Below, one piece after another: positions 45,730-53,347 of a stretch of DNA of 64,000 bases; the first letter of the stretch is position 1, and each line of letters starts with the position of its first letter. Location of the stretch: assembly GCA_002529645.1 (NCBI GenBank), contig NAEP01000039.1:44697-108696 (forward strand), given 5' to 3'. The notes beneath the pieces were generated by a model that did not search any database, had not been told where the DNA came from, and was given only the letters and a program-made list of their open reading frames with translations. The DNA is from Candidatus Lumbricidiphila eiseniae (GTDB lineage Bacteria > Actinomycetota > Actinomycetes > Actinomycetales > Microbacteriaceae). Both the position numbers and the translations under genes were made by a program.

Positions 45730-46804
45730 TCCTGGCACCGGCGCGGGGAGGAGAGGTTCTGTGCCTCCTGCCTCTTCCACACCCGCTGCGCCTGCTGCGC
45801 CTCCTGCGCGCGAGACTGTGCTCGGAGCATCCGGCCTGGTTCGCCGCTTTCCGACCGGATCTCGCATCCACCCCGCGACCGTCTCGGCCGTGGACGGCGT
45901 CAGTCTCAATCTTCAGGCCGGCGAGGTGCTCGGCATCGTCGGCGAGTCAGGCTGCGGCAAGTCCACACTCGCCCGCATGCTCGTCGGTCTCGAACGTCCC
46001 GACGAAGGAACCCTCACCTACCGCGGTCGGGATGTGGGCCACGGTCGCCTCGCTGACCGCAAACACCTGCGCCAGGGCATCCAAATGATCTTCCAGGATC
46101 CGTACGCGTCGCTCGACCCTCGCATGACCGTCCTCGATATCGTCACTGAGCCCATCGCCGCGACCCACACCATGAACCGCGCCGATCGTCGCGTTCGCGC
46201 CGGGGAACTGCTGGAACTCGTCGGGCTTAGTGGGGACGCCCTCGGTCGCTTCGCCCACCAGTTCTCCGGCGGCCAGCGACAGCGAATCGGCATCGCCCGC
46301 GCCCTTGCTCTCAACCCCGATATCCTCGTCTGCGACGAACCCGTCTCGGCTCTGGATGTCTCTGTGCAGGCGCAGGTCATAAACCTCCTGGGTGACATCC
46401 GCAGCCGACTGGGTGTCTCCATCATTTTCATCGCCCACGACCTCTCGGTCGTTCGCCACATCGCCGACCGAGTGGCCGTCATGTACCTGGGTCGCATCGC
46501 CGAGGTGGGCGACACAGAAACGGTCTACGACACCCCCTCCCACCCGTACACACAAGCCCTCCTCTCCGCAACGCCCACCGCGACCCGCGAAGGCCGAGGC
46601 CGTCTCTCACAGCGCCGCATCCTCGGCGGCGAGCCACCCTCTCCCGTCAACCCGCCCACCGGGTGCCGGTTCAACCCGCGCTGCTGGATCGCGACGCACG
46701 AGTGTCGAACCGTGGTGCCGCCCCTGCGCTCCTTCGGTGAAACGGGTGTTCCAGTGCGGGATGTCTCGTGCCATCACGCCGAAGACGTGGTGGCTGCGAG
46801 GTAA
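45713..46804 (+). CDS. peptide ABC transporter ATP-binding protein, DppF type
   Basis: The likely start is GTG 45713, with AGGAG 8 nt upstream, giving 363 residues. An Ala/Pro-rich stretch of 30 residues precedes the conserved part. Walker A is GESGCGKST, the signature FSGGQRQR, Walker B ILVCDEPVSALDVSVQ, and the C-terminal FNPRCWIATHECRT motif is again of the oligopeptide type. The frame is open further upstream inside the previous gene, but that is antisense-like overlap. Confidence 0.93.
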   Translation: MNSFPDPGTGAGRRGSVPPASSTPAAPAAPPARETVLGASGLVRRFPTGSRIHPATVSAVDGVSLNLQAGEVLGIVGESGCGKSTLARMLVGLERPDEGTLTYRGRDVGHGRLADRKHLRQGIQMIFQDPYASLDPRMTVLDIVTEPIAATHTMNRADRRVRAGELLELVGLSGDALGRFAHQFSGGQRQRIGIARALALNPDILVCDEPVSALDVSVQAQVINLLGDIRSRLGVSIIFIAHDLSVVRHIADRVAVMYLGRIAEVGDTETVYDTPSHPYTQALLSATPTATREGRGRLSQRRILGGEPPSPVNPPTGCRFNPRCWIATHECRTVVPPLRSFGETGVPVRDVSCHHAEDVVAAR

Positions 46805-47225
46805 TTCCGCTAACTCGCGGAGTTCTGCCGATCGAACATCCACACTGCTCGAACGTAGATTCTACTGTTCTTAGTGTGAGCAGTGGTTGCACCGTTGCGC
46901 CCCGTGGTGTCCGAGCCCTTACCGGGTGGCCCACACCCACGGCGAGCGCCACCGATACGGAACAGACACACCCACAGAAACAGGAACCTGTACTCAATCC
47001 ACTCCCCTCACAACTGCAGCATTACTCCTGCTCACGGGGCTACTCGAGGTTGCCCCGACCTGAGCAGACGTCTCCACGCAGCATTACTCCTGCTCACGGG
47101 ACTACTACCGGTGGTGAGCAGCAGGATGATCTGTCCGGTGCCTCACGGGATGTTGTCGTTACACCCCGGGCTAGAACCCAGGGCGTCAGGCAGACGCGAC
47201 ATCCGTGGTAACCTTGACCCTGCAA
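46805..47225. repeat. intergenic region with a 29-bp direct repeat at 62-bp spacing
   Basis: An inverted repeat (CACTGCTC 46843-46850, GAGCAGTG 46878-46885) follows the ATPase gene and may end its transcript. A 29-bp sequence starting GCAGCATTACTCCTGC occurs at 47016-47044 and 47078-47106 with one mismatch, 33 bp apart. No gene is supported in this stretch. Confidence 0.7.
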
Positions 47226-47302
47226 CGCGGGGTGGAGCAGTTCGGTAGCTCGCTGGGCTCATAACCCAGAGGCCGCAGGTTCAAATCCTGCCCCCGCAAC
47301 CA
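47226..47302 (+). tRNA. initiator tRNA-fMet (anticodon CAT)
   Basis: The gene is a 77-nt cloverleaf with encoded CCA. The first base C faces A at the end of the acceptor stem (CGCGGGG/CCCCGCA), the mismatch that marks bacterial initiator tRNA. The anticodon stem ends in the three G-C pairs GGG/CCC around loop CTCATAA. A conjugative element follows at once, so the 3' end is a candidate attachment site. Confidence 0.97.
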
Positions 47303-47311
47303 CGCACGGAT

Positions 47312-47338
47312 CCCGGCCACCCTGGAGGGGTGGCTGGG
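47312..47338 (+). terminator. terminator of tRNA-fMet
   Basis: An 11-bp stem (CCCGGCCACCC with GGGTGGCTGGG) closes a 5-nt loop 9 bp after the tRNA, followed by CTTTCC. One G-T pair is included. Confidence 0.6.
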
Positions 47339-47408
47339 GCTTTCCGCATGTCCCGTCGCCACGCACTGCTGGTACGTTTGGTGACGCCGTTGGGTGGGAC
47401 GGTGTGGG

Positions 47409-48371
47409 ATGAGTAACCGGGCGATGAATTGGGCGTTTGAGGTTTCGGGGCTTACCTCGGGTGCGGCTTTTGTGTTGTTGGCGTTGGCTGATCATGCGGA
47501 CGAGGCTAATTCGTGTTTTCCTTCGGTGGCGTCGCTGGCACGGCGTACTCGTCAGAGTGAGCGGACGGTTGCCCGTCATCTGGATTGGTTGGAGCAGGCA
47601 GGGCTGATTGTCCGCGAGGCTCGATACGTTCCTGGGCCGCGTGGTCCGGTTCGTAGCGCATCGCGTTTTGTGTTGAGGGTTGGCAGTCGTGTCTCTATGA
47701 CTGCCAAAATGGCAGTCACCGGAGATTCCGGCGATGTGCCTGTGGATAACTCTATGACTGCCAAAATGGCAGTCACCGGAGATTCCGGCGATGTGCCTGT
47801 GGATAACTCTATGACTGCCAATCTGAAGTGTGTCGCAGATGGCAGTCATAATAAGAACCTTCTTTTAACCCCCATTGATGAATCATCATCTTTAGGAATT
47901 GGAGACGGTACGCGCGAAGCTGCTGGGGATGAGGGTTCACCAGTCATCAATGGGCCGCCAGGGCCGGAGGGGATGCAATTTTCGGCGTTGACGGGGGCGT
48001 TGCGTCGCCTTGATGCACGCCTTGATGCGGTGCGTCTAGGCCGTGCGCTGGCGGAGTGTGGTGTTAGGGATACGACGGGATTGGATCTGGTGCGCGCTGC
48101 GCGGGAGTGTTTGGCGGCCGCGAAAGGGTTGGTGAGTGATCCGGCTGCGTATGTCGCTACGTGTGTGACGCGTGACCCAATTCGGTGGCTCGAGAAGTGG
48201 CCGGAAGGCTCTGTCGGCCTTCCACGGCGGCAGACGTTGGAAGAGAAAGCTCGGGAGTGCGCGGCGGATGGTCACCGGTATGCGAAGCACACGGTGGAGC
48301 GTGACGGATCACGGGCGTGTGTGCCATGTACGGCGTTTTCGGGTGTTTCTTTGGTTTTGGTGGAGGAATGA
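47409..48371 (+). CDS. Rep-like winged-helix protein of a mobile element
   Basis: This 320-residue protein starts MSNRAMNWAFEVSGLTSGAAF. Residues 1-85 form a winged helix (VLLALADHADEANSCFPSV, then TRQSERTVARHLDWLEQAGL) like those of plasmid and integrative-element replication initiators. The middle contains two 19-residue repeats MTAKMAVTGDSGDVPVDNS, encoded by a 57-bp tandem repeat rich in inverted repeats and DnaA boxes. The C-terminal part ends in a Cys-containing segment (CVPCTAF). It is the first gene after tRNA-fMet. Replication function is inferred. Confidence 0.75.
   Translation: MSNRAMNWAFEVSGLTSGAAFVLLALADHADEANSCFPSVASLARRTRQSERTVARHLDWLEQAGLIVREARYVPGPRGPVRSASRFVLRVGSRVSMTAKMAVTGDSGDVPVDNSMTAKMAVTGDSGDVPVDNSMTANLKCVADGSHNKNLLLTPIDESSSLGIGDGTREAAGDEGSPVINGPPGPEGMQFSALTGALRRLDARLDAVRLGRALAECGVRDTTGLDLVRAARECLAAAKGLVSDPAAYVATCVTRDPIRWLEKWPEGSVGLPRRQTLEEKARECAADGHRYAKHTVERDGSRACVPCTAFSGVSLVLVEE
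47681..47846 (+). promoter_or_regulatory. candidate replication origin inside the rep-like gene
   Basis: Two 57-bp units (47694-47750 and 47751-47807) and a partial third each start with a palindrome, ACTGCCAAAATGGCAGT in full copies (47700-47716, 47757-47773), and end with TGTGGATAA (47741-47749, 47798-47806), the complement of the DnaA box TTATCCACA. Further half-sites TGGCAGT or ACTGCCA lie at 47681, 47814 and 47840. Iteron-like repeats plus DnaA boxes are the usual parts of a theta origin. Confidence 0.6.
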
Positions 48372-48372
48372 C

Positions 48373-48687
48373 ATGGGCACTGTGAGGGTCGTGTACACGA
48401 TGTTGGACACGGATTATGGACATTTGGCGAATTTGGCTGATATGCGTGGTGTGAAGATCGCAGACATCATCAGTGAACAGCTCGCTCAGGTTCTTCCTCC
48501 GCGAGGCGTGCCTGTTGGATCGTCGGCTGTTCAACGTTTCCGGATGCTGTCGGCGAGGATTCTGCCACTGCATTCTGCGGGGTGCACGAATGCTGTAATC
48601 GCGGAGCGCACTGGGTACACGGTGGAGGTTATTCGCGGTGTGTTGCGTCGTAATGGCTTGCGGTCGAACCGGGTGAGTAGATCATGA
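48373..48687 (+). CDS. small predicted DNA-binding protein of the element
   Basis: This 104-residue protein starts MGTVRVVYTMLDTDYGHLANLADMRG. The C-terminal half (LHSAGCTNAVIAERTGYTVEVIRGVLRRNGL) looks like a helix-turn-helix, and the N-terminal half like a small ribbon or helix pair. It starts 1 bp after the rep-like gene and overlaps the next gene by 4 nt, so it belongs to the operon. The regulatory role is a guess. Confidence 0.65.
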   Translation: MGTVRVVYTMLDTDYGHLANLADMRGVKIADIISEQLAQVLPPRGVPVGSSAVQRFRMLSARILPLHSAGCTNAVIAERTGYTVEVIRGVLRRNGLRSNRVSRS

Positions 48688-49451
48688 GCGGGCGGTTGAG
48701 GGGTTTCGAGATGATGCGCTCTGCGTTGACACGTCGGGGGATGCCTACCCCGGTATCCCAGTTCATGAATTCGGGCCTGGGCGAGCATGTGGTCCGGGAT
48801 GTATCTGAGGATGTGGCGTTGGGGTGGTTGCGGGATGATGTGTGTCGGGAGCTTGGTATTGATGTCGGTGATGATGTCGCGCTCCTTGCCACGGGGCAGC
48901 GGCTGCTCGTTGGTGGGGATTTGGGGATGTTCGCGGCACGGTCCGGGATACCTGTCGAGGTACTGGACCGCGCATTGGACACGCTTGCCGGAAAGTTATT
49001 TCCGGCGTTGACGGATGAGCTTAACACCGCTGTCGGCACTGGTGTGGCTAGCACCAGCGGGTCTGAGTCCAGGCTCGGGTCTGCGCCTGGTCGGAAACGG
49101 TCGGCGGAGTCGTTTGGGTGGGTTGCTGGGTTGGGGCGTCGGGGGCAGGCCTGGGCGGAGGTGGAGAGGATTGTGGGTTCTACCTCGGAGGCTCGGTATG
49201 AGGTGCTGCGGGCAGTGTTTGATCCGATGGGTTTAGATGCTCTTTCCAGGGCACAGCTGCGGACATTGACTGGCAATGGGTCGTATGTTCAATCGACGCG
49301 GGGTAGTTCGCTTTTGTTTCTTTTGGTGTTGGCGGTGCGTGCGCGGCGGTTATCTCGTGCTCAGACCATGCAGATTTTGTGGGATACCCGTGAGGCTCTC
49401 TCTGAGAGGCAAACGTTGGACGGGGCTGAAGTTGAGGGAGATGCGTCATGA
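48684..49451 (+). CDS. hypothetical protein of the conjugative operon
   Basis: The frame encodes 255 residues, overlapping both neighbours by 4 nt. SQFMNSGLGEHVVRDVSEDVALGWLRDDV and RSGIPVEVLDRALDTLAGKLFPAL are helical. No signal peptide, membrane segment or catalytic motif is seen. Tight coupling with the flanking genes is the main evidence. I do not recognise a family. Confidence 0.65.
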   Translation: MSGRLRGFEMMRSALTRRGMPTPVSQFMNSGLGEHVVRDVSEDVALGWLRDDVCRELGIDVGDDVALLATGQRLLVGGDLGMFAARSGIPVEVLDRALDTLAGKLFPALTDELNTAVGTGVASTSGSESRLGSAPGRKRSAESFGWVAGLGRRGQAWAEVERIVGSTSEARYEVLRAVFDPMGLDALSRAQLRTLTGNGSYVQSTRGSSLLFLLVLAVRARRLSRAQTMQILWDTREALSERQTLDGAEVEGDAS

Positions 49452-50203
49452 ACCAGATCAGGTCGTGGTCACAGGTGGTGTGGCAGGTTGGTCCGTTGTC
49501 CGTGGTGGGTGTGTTAGCGATGTGTATTTCATATACCACGATGATTGATGTTGCGGCCCGGAACGGGATCCCGCTGCCGGAGTTGTTTCCGTTGGTTGTG
49601 GATTTAGGGATCGTGAGTTGTATCATCACGACCGCGCAGTATCGACATTTATCCATTCGGGGGCGGTGGATGCCCACGGCGTTGTTTGTGGCGTTGTCGG
49701 TGATCTCGGTGTTTGCTAACGCCTCTCATGCGGTATCACAACCCCAGGTGCGATCTGATGCTGTGAGCATAATTATCGCGATAGTGCTCGCGGGGACACC
49801 GTCTGTAACGTTCCAGATGGCGACACACATTATGTTGCGGCTCATCCCGGACCGGCACGAGCGCGACCAGATGCGTCACCTAGACACCCAGTCCTTGGCA
49901 CCGGTTGATCAGTCCCCGGAGGTTCTGTCACCGGTGTCGGTGAAGCAGCGTCCACTGACATTGGTGCCGACGCCGGGTGTGAGAGCAGGTGAGGGGTTAT
50001 CGGTGGATGAGGTCGCGGCGTTGAAAGCCGCCGCCGTCGAGTGGATGCACCAGTACCGGGCTACGCATGGGGTCGATCCGAGTAAGGAGGCTGTGTCTAG
50101 CCAGTTTGATGAACGGGATGGTCGCCGGGTACGGGGTTGGTTCCGTCAATACGCCAACGAGCAAGAAACTCCCGCAGCGATCATGGAAGGAGCACTGGCA
50201 TGA
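49448..50203 (+). CDS. DUF2637-like membrane protein of a mobile element
   Basis: The protein (251 aa) has four membrane segments in residues 10-125: VGPLSVVGVLAMCISYTTMI, ELFPLVVDLGIVSCIITTAQY, ALFVALSVISVFANASHAV and VSIIIAIVLAGTPSVTFQMA. This is the DUF2637 (SpdB2-like) layout found in actinobacterial plasmids and integrative elements. The C-terminal part has a helix-turn-helix-like stretch, DEVAALKAAAVEWMHQYRATHG. DUF2637 proteins are linked to intramycelial spread or transfer; the exact job is unknown. Confidence 0.75.
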   Translation: MNQIRSWSQVVWQVGPLSVVGVLAMCISYTTMIDVAARNGIPLPELFPLVVDLGIVSCIITTAQYRHLSIRGRWMPTALFVALSVISVFANASHAVSQPQVRSDAVSIIIAIVLAGTPSVTFQMATHIMLRLIPDRHERDQMRHLDTQSLAPVDQSPEVLSPVSVKQRPLTLVPTPGVRAGEGLSVDEVAALKAAAVEWMHQYRATHGVDPSKEAVSSQFDERDGRRVRGWFRQYANEQETPAAIMEGALA

Positions 50204-50502
50204 AGCGGAATACGTTGCTCGAGGTCGATCCTGGATTGGTGAGTGGTGGTGCGGTTCGGGTGTTGAGAATGTTGCGGTGGTGGCAGGTACTGGATTATGT
50301 GGTGTTTGTGGTGGGAGTGGGTGTGAGTGTGTTGGGGGTGTGGTGGGCGTCGGTGATGTGGGGTGGGGTGTTGATGGTTGGAGTGTCGGTGGTGTGTGGG
50401 GTGTCTTGGATGGGCGGTGTGTTTCTGGTAATGGTGCGGGCCTGGGATAGGTCGGTGCGGGTCGATCAGGTCATGCGGGTGGTGGTGGGGTGTGATGCGT
50501 GA
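50200..50502 (+). CDS. small membrane protein
   Basis: The 100-residue protein has two adjacent membrane helices, QVLDYVVFVVGVGVSVLGVW and GVLMVGVSVVCGVSWMGGVF, and basic ends. It overlaps both neighbours by several bases. By size and place before secretion genes it could be a VirB3- or PrgI-like component, but no signature proves this. Confidence 0.6.
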   Translation: MKRNTLLEVDPGLVSGGAVRVLRMLRWWQVLDYVVFVVGVGVSVLGVWWASVMWGGVLMVGVSVVCGVSWMGGVFLVMVRAWDRSVRVDQVMRVVVGCDA

Positions 50503-51172
50503 GTTGGAGGCGGTGTACGTGCAGGAGGCAGCGTCCGCGGTCGAGGCAGCGGTGCGGATGGTGATGTCTGATTCGTCTAGTCGGTCTCGGGTGAGTGTGG
50601 ATATTTTGGCGGACGCTCGACAGTTGACAACTATGAAAGTGTTCAATTTTTTGATGCGGGATATTCCTGTTGCGGATATGCATATGTTTACGGTGCGAGT
50701 GCTACGTAATGTGTTAGCGACTTTGCATCGGGGTCGGGGTCGGTATGTGAGTTTGGATGAGTGTTTCCCGGCAGAGTCCGTGCCAGGCTTGCAAGAATTT
50801 AGTGATTCTGATGGAGTAGATATGTATTTACGGGTATGGTGGGAGCATTTATCTCCGGCGCAGTTTATAGTGGTGCGGGAATGGGTGAGTGGTATTCGTC
50901 CAGCGAGGTCGGTGCGGTACACGACTCGGTGCCAGGCACGGTTTCTCGCGGCGGTGGCCCGGGATCAGGACCGGTTACCGGAGTGGTGGGAATGTGCGAC
51001 ACCGAATGCAAGATCGTCCCGATACGCGGAATTGGCAGCCGAACATAAGGTGAATACTGACCGGTGGTTACTGCGAGTGATTCAAAGCCTCGACCGGGTA
51101 TATCAACCGCGGTGTTTATCGCAACAGCGTGCACGGTACCGGGGGTATCGGTTTGAGGAGATTGCATCATGA
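50495..51172 (+). CDS. hypothetical protein of the conjugative operon
   Basis: This is a 225-residue protein from ATG 50495, without signal or membrane segments. It is acidic in the first part and basic near the end (CLSQQRARYRGYRFEEI). MKVFNFLMRDIPVADMHMFTVRVLRNV suggests a helical core. It overlaps the preceding and following genes. I do not recognise it. Confidence 0.6.
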   Translation: MRELEAVYVQEAASAVEAAVRMVMSDSSSRSRVSVDILADARQLTTMKVFNFLMRDIPVADMHMFTVRVLRNVLATLHRGRGRYVSLDECFPAESVPGLQEFSDSDGVDMYLRVWWEHLSPAQFIVVREWVSGIRPARSVRYTTRCQARFLAAVARDQDRLPEWWECATPNARSSRYAELAAEHKVNTDRWLLRVIQSLDRVYQPRCLSQQRARYRGYRFEEIAS

Positions 51173-51951
51173 AAGCGTTTGGCGTTGTGGGTGGAGTGTT
51201 TATTGGAGTGGTGGGCTTGTTGGTGTTGTTGGTGTTTGGTGCCGGGTCTGGTAATGGGCCTGGCGGTGGGATCTGCACGAGTGGGGCGTGCTCGGTGGGT
51301 GATGCACGTGCGGTCGCGGCGGAATTGGTGCTCGCGCATGATGCGGGGAAGGTGATGACATTTCCGGAGGTGATTTACCAGAAACAAATCCGGGATGTCG
51401 CTGTGGGCGTTGCGTCCACGGAGTGCACACCGGATGTACGGGTGCTGCAACTTGCGTTGTTAGTGGTACAAAAATTTGGGTCAATTCTAATTACGGATAT
51501 TCAACGCCCGTGTATTGGATCGTATCTGAATTGTATTGAAACAAACACACCACATTGCTGGGTGCCGGGATCTGCAATCGATATTGCCGGATGGGGTGGA
51601 TCGCCCATTATGGGTGATTCGTGTCTGAATTTCGGGTGCCGGTATCGGACAGGAGTGGGTGTGAAGGTCGCTGAGTTGGTTGATTTTCTTTCAACGGTTG
51701 TGCCGCCTCAAACAATCATCGGACAGTCGCAGTGCATGCTGAATGACGGGTATATCCCACCGGGTGGGGTATGGTCTTTGATTCCGGATTATTGCGATCA
51801 TATGCATCTGGCGTGGCGTGCACAGAAAGCGCCGTTACGGGTGCTCCCTATACTCCCCACCCCGGTCCCGGATTTTTCACTGCCGGCACCGGTAGCGTTG
51901 CCTGCTGTTGGCTCTGTTTTTGGAGGTTTTTTACATGCTCGTTGTAGCTGA
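51169..51951 (+). CDS. membrane-anchored M15-like cell-wall peptidase, T4SS-associated
   Basis: The protein (260 aa) has an N-terminal signal anchor (FGVVGGVFIGVVGLLVLLVF). It carries eight or more Cys residues in its outer domain and a pattern recalling D-Ala-D-Ala carboxypeptidases: His129 and Asp138 (HCWVPGSAIDIAGWG) and the pair His211/His213 (CDHMHLAW). In M15 enzymes these bind zinc. A hydrolase that opens peptidoglycan for the transfer channel would fit the operon. The spacing His-x8-Asp is longer than usual, so the assignment is tentative. Confidence 0.5.
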   Translation: MKAFGVVGGVFIGVVGLLVLLVFGAGSGNGPGGGICTSGACSVGDARAVAAELVLAHDAGKVMTFPEVIYQKQIRDVAVGVASTECTPDVRVLQLALLVVQKFGSILITDIQRPCIGSYLNCIETNTPHCWVPGSAIDIAGWGGSPIMGDSCLNFGCRYRTGVGVKVAELVDFLSTVVPPQTIIGQSQCMLNDGYIPPGGVWSLIPDYCDHMHLAWRAQKAPLRVLPILPTPVPDFSLPAPVALPAVGSVFGGFLHARCS

Positions 51952-52561
51952 TAACCGGAAAATAATTATTACTGTGGTCGCGGGTGCGGTTTTTATCTGC
52001 CTGACTGTGGGTGTTGTTATCTGGGCGGCAACCGGATACCGTACCCCAACGGCGGCGGTGGTGACTGCGACGGTAACGCCATCTTCGGGTGTGTCACCGT
52101 TACCGAGGGTGTCGCCATCTGTGTCTGCGGATGTGTCAGGTAGGCCCGGCACGGATGGGGTGCCCGCGTCAGTGGGATCGGAAATGTTCATCGCGAGTAG
52201 AGCCGACACCTCGGCGTTAGCGAACCGGTATGTGCAGGTGGTGTTAGCGAACCCGGATGTGGTCGTGGTACAGGCTGCACTTGCCGGTCAGCTCTCCGGG
52301 ACGTGGGTGTTTTGGGCTCAGCAGACGGGGACTGCGGCGCTGCCGTGCCGTCCAAATCCGGGACCGGTCGGCAAAGAGTTAACACAGCCCTACGAAGCGG
52401 TAGTGGACCCACACAGTGATGGGGTTTTCGATGTGAATTTCGGATACCTCTGCGGGAGCAACATCGGGTTCTACATCAACCTGCACCGGACCGACTCTGC
52501 TGGTTTATGGCAGATCAACGCAGTGGCCACCCCCGATGAGCTTGGATTGGTGAGCAAATGA
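51935..52561 (+). CDS. membrane-anchored protein, possible VirB8/TcpC-like component
   Basis: From ATG 51935 (TGGAGG upstream) the protein has 208 residues: one membrane helix (IIITVVAGAVFICLTVGVVIW, about 9-29), a Thr/Ser/Pro/Val-rich linker to about 85, then an outer domain of about 120 residues. The single helix plus outer domain is the layout of VirB8-like proteins, which scaffold type IV channels. Sequence similarity cannot be judged by eye. Confidence 0.55.
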   Translation: MLVVADNRKIIITVVAGAVFICLTVGVVIWAATGYRTPTAAVVTATVTPSSGVSPLPRVSPSVSADVSGRPGTDGVPASVGSEMFIASRADTSALANRYVQVVLANPDVVVVQAALAGQLSGTWVFWAQQTGTAALPCRPNPGPVGKELTQPYEAVVDPHSDGVFDVNFGYLCGSNIGFYINLHRTDSAGLWQINAVATPDELGLVSK

Positions 52562-52965
52562 CCGCCACACCCAACCCCCCTCGCTGGTCATGCCCACGGC
52601 ACACCGCCCAGCACTCTGCCTCTCGACGCCGCGCTACTCGACAGGGTGTTACCCAGCCTCGTACTGTCCGGGACGGGATGCCGTTGTGGGTGTGGGCAAT
52701 ACGGCGAGGGTCTCGGGGACGAGTGTGGGTATGGGTGACCGTGGTGTGCGCGTGGACAAGCGTGCCCTTGACATTGCTGACAAACCAGTGGGCGCAGGTC
52801 ACGGTGCCGCTCGCGGTGATGATCGTGTCCGCGTTGGCAGGACTAACTGTTCGGGCGTATCTACGGGACATATCAACATCCGGCAGTGATCTAAGTAAAC
52901 ACAACTGTTCTGCATCGTGTAGAACGGACTCTCATCTAATAAACAAACAGAAAGGCACAACATGA
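52558..52965 (+). CDS. small membrane protein of the conjugative operon
   Basis: The 135-residue protein has a basic N-terminus of about 50 residues, two adjacent membrane helices (VWVWVTVVCAWTSVPLTLL and VTVPLAVMIVSALAGLTVRA), and a Cys-containing polar tail. It overlaps both neighbours by 4 nt. It may be a VirB3-like or pilin-assembly protein; no firm family. Confidence 0.55.
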   Translation: MTATPNPPRWSCPRHTAQHSASRRRATRQGVTQPRTVRDGMPLWVWAIRRGSRGRVWVWVTVVCAWTSVPLTLLTNQWAQVTVPLAVMIVSALAGLTVRAYLRDISTSGSDLSKHNCSASCRTDSHLINKQKGTT

Positions 52966-53324
52966 TGGTATTAGTAACCAAATTAGAGTCAGCACATTTT
53001 CCGGGGTCGGTGTATTTTGCACCTTCACCAAACTTTAATAACCCGATCAATGGGTTGCTGGACACGATCTGGGGGTGGTTGGCAGGTATTGTGATCGTCC
53101 TGGGAACCATTGTGATAATCGCCGGTGCAATCATGCTCATCCTAGGTGGTGTCGCCGGTCACAATTCCAACCTCAAAACATTAGGCTGGAAATGCATATT
53201 CGGTGCCATAATCGCAGTATTTATTGCGACAGCAGCAGCAGTATGGATTGGTATTGCATCCGCCCAAGGAGAGAAGGTCCACGCTTCCACATCGTCCCCA
53301 TACTCGTTGAGCACGAGCATCTAA
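52962..53324 (+). CDS. pilin-like (VirB2/TrbC-like) membrane protein
   Basis: The product is 120 aa with two long hydrophobic segments (LAGIVIVLGTIVIIAGAIMLIL and CIFGAIIAVFIATAAAVWIGI) separated by a short polar loop. This is the size and layout of VirB2/TrbC pilins. Its position just before the VirB6-like gene supports this. Actinobacterial systems of this kind are thought not to make a classical pilus, so it may be a channel part. Confidence 0.6.
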   Translation: MMVLVTKLESAHFPGSVYFAPSPNFNNPINGLLDTIWGWLAGIVIVLGTIVIIAGAIMLILGGVAGHNSNLKTLGWKCIFGAIIAVFIATAAAVWIGIASAQGEKVHASTSSPYSLSTSI

Positions 53325-53347
53325 ATCATGATTAGAGAACGGACGGG

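Noticed and set aside
47259..47849. Minus-strand frame ending GAGFEPAASGL
   Set aside because: The end is the tRNA-fMet sequence read backwards, and the rest is antisense to the rep-like gene.
48684..51172. Possible relaxase among the unknown operon proteins
   Set aside because: No HUH or tyrosine relaxase motif is seen in any of them; the relaxase must lie elsewhere or be of an unknown type.
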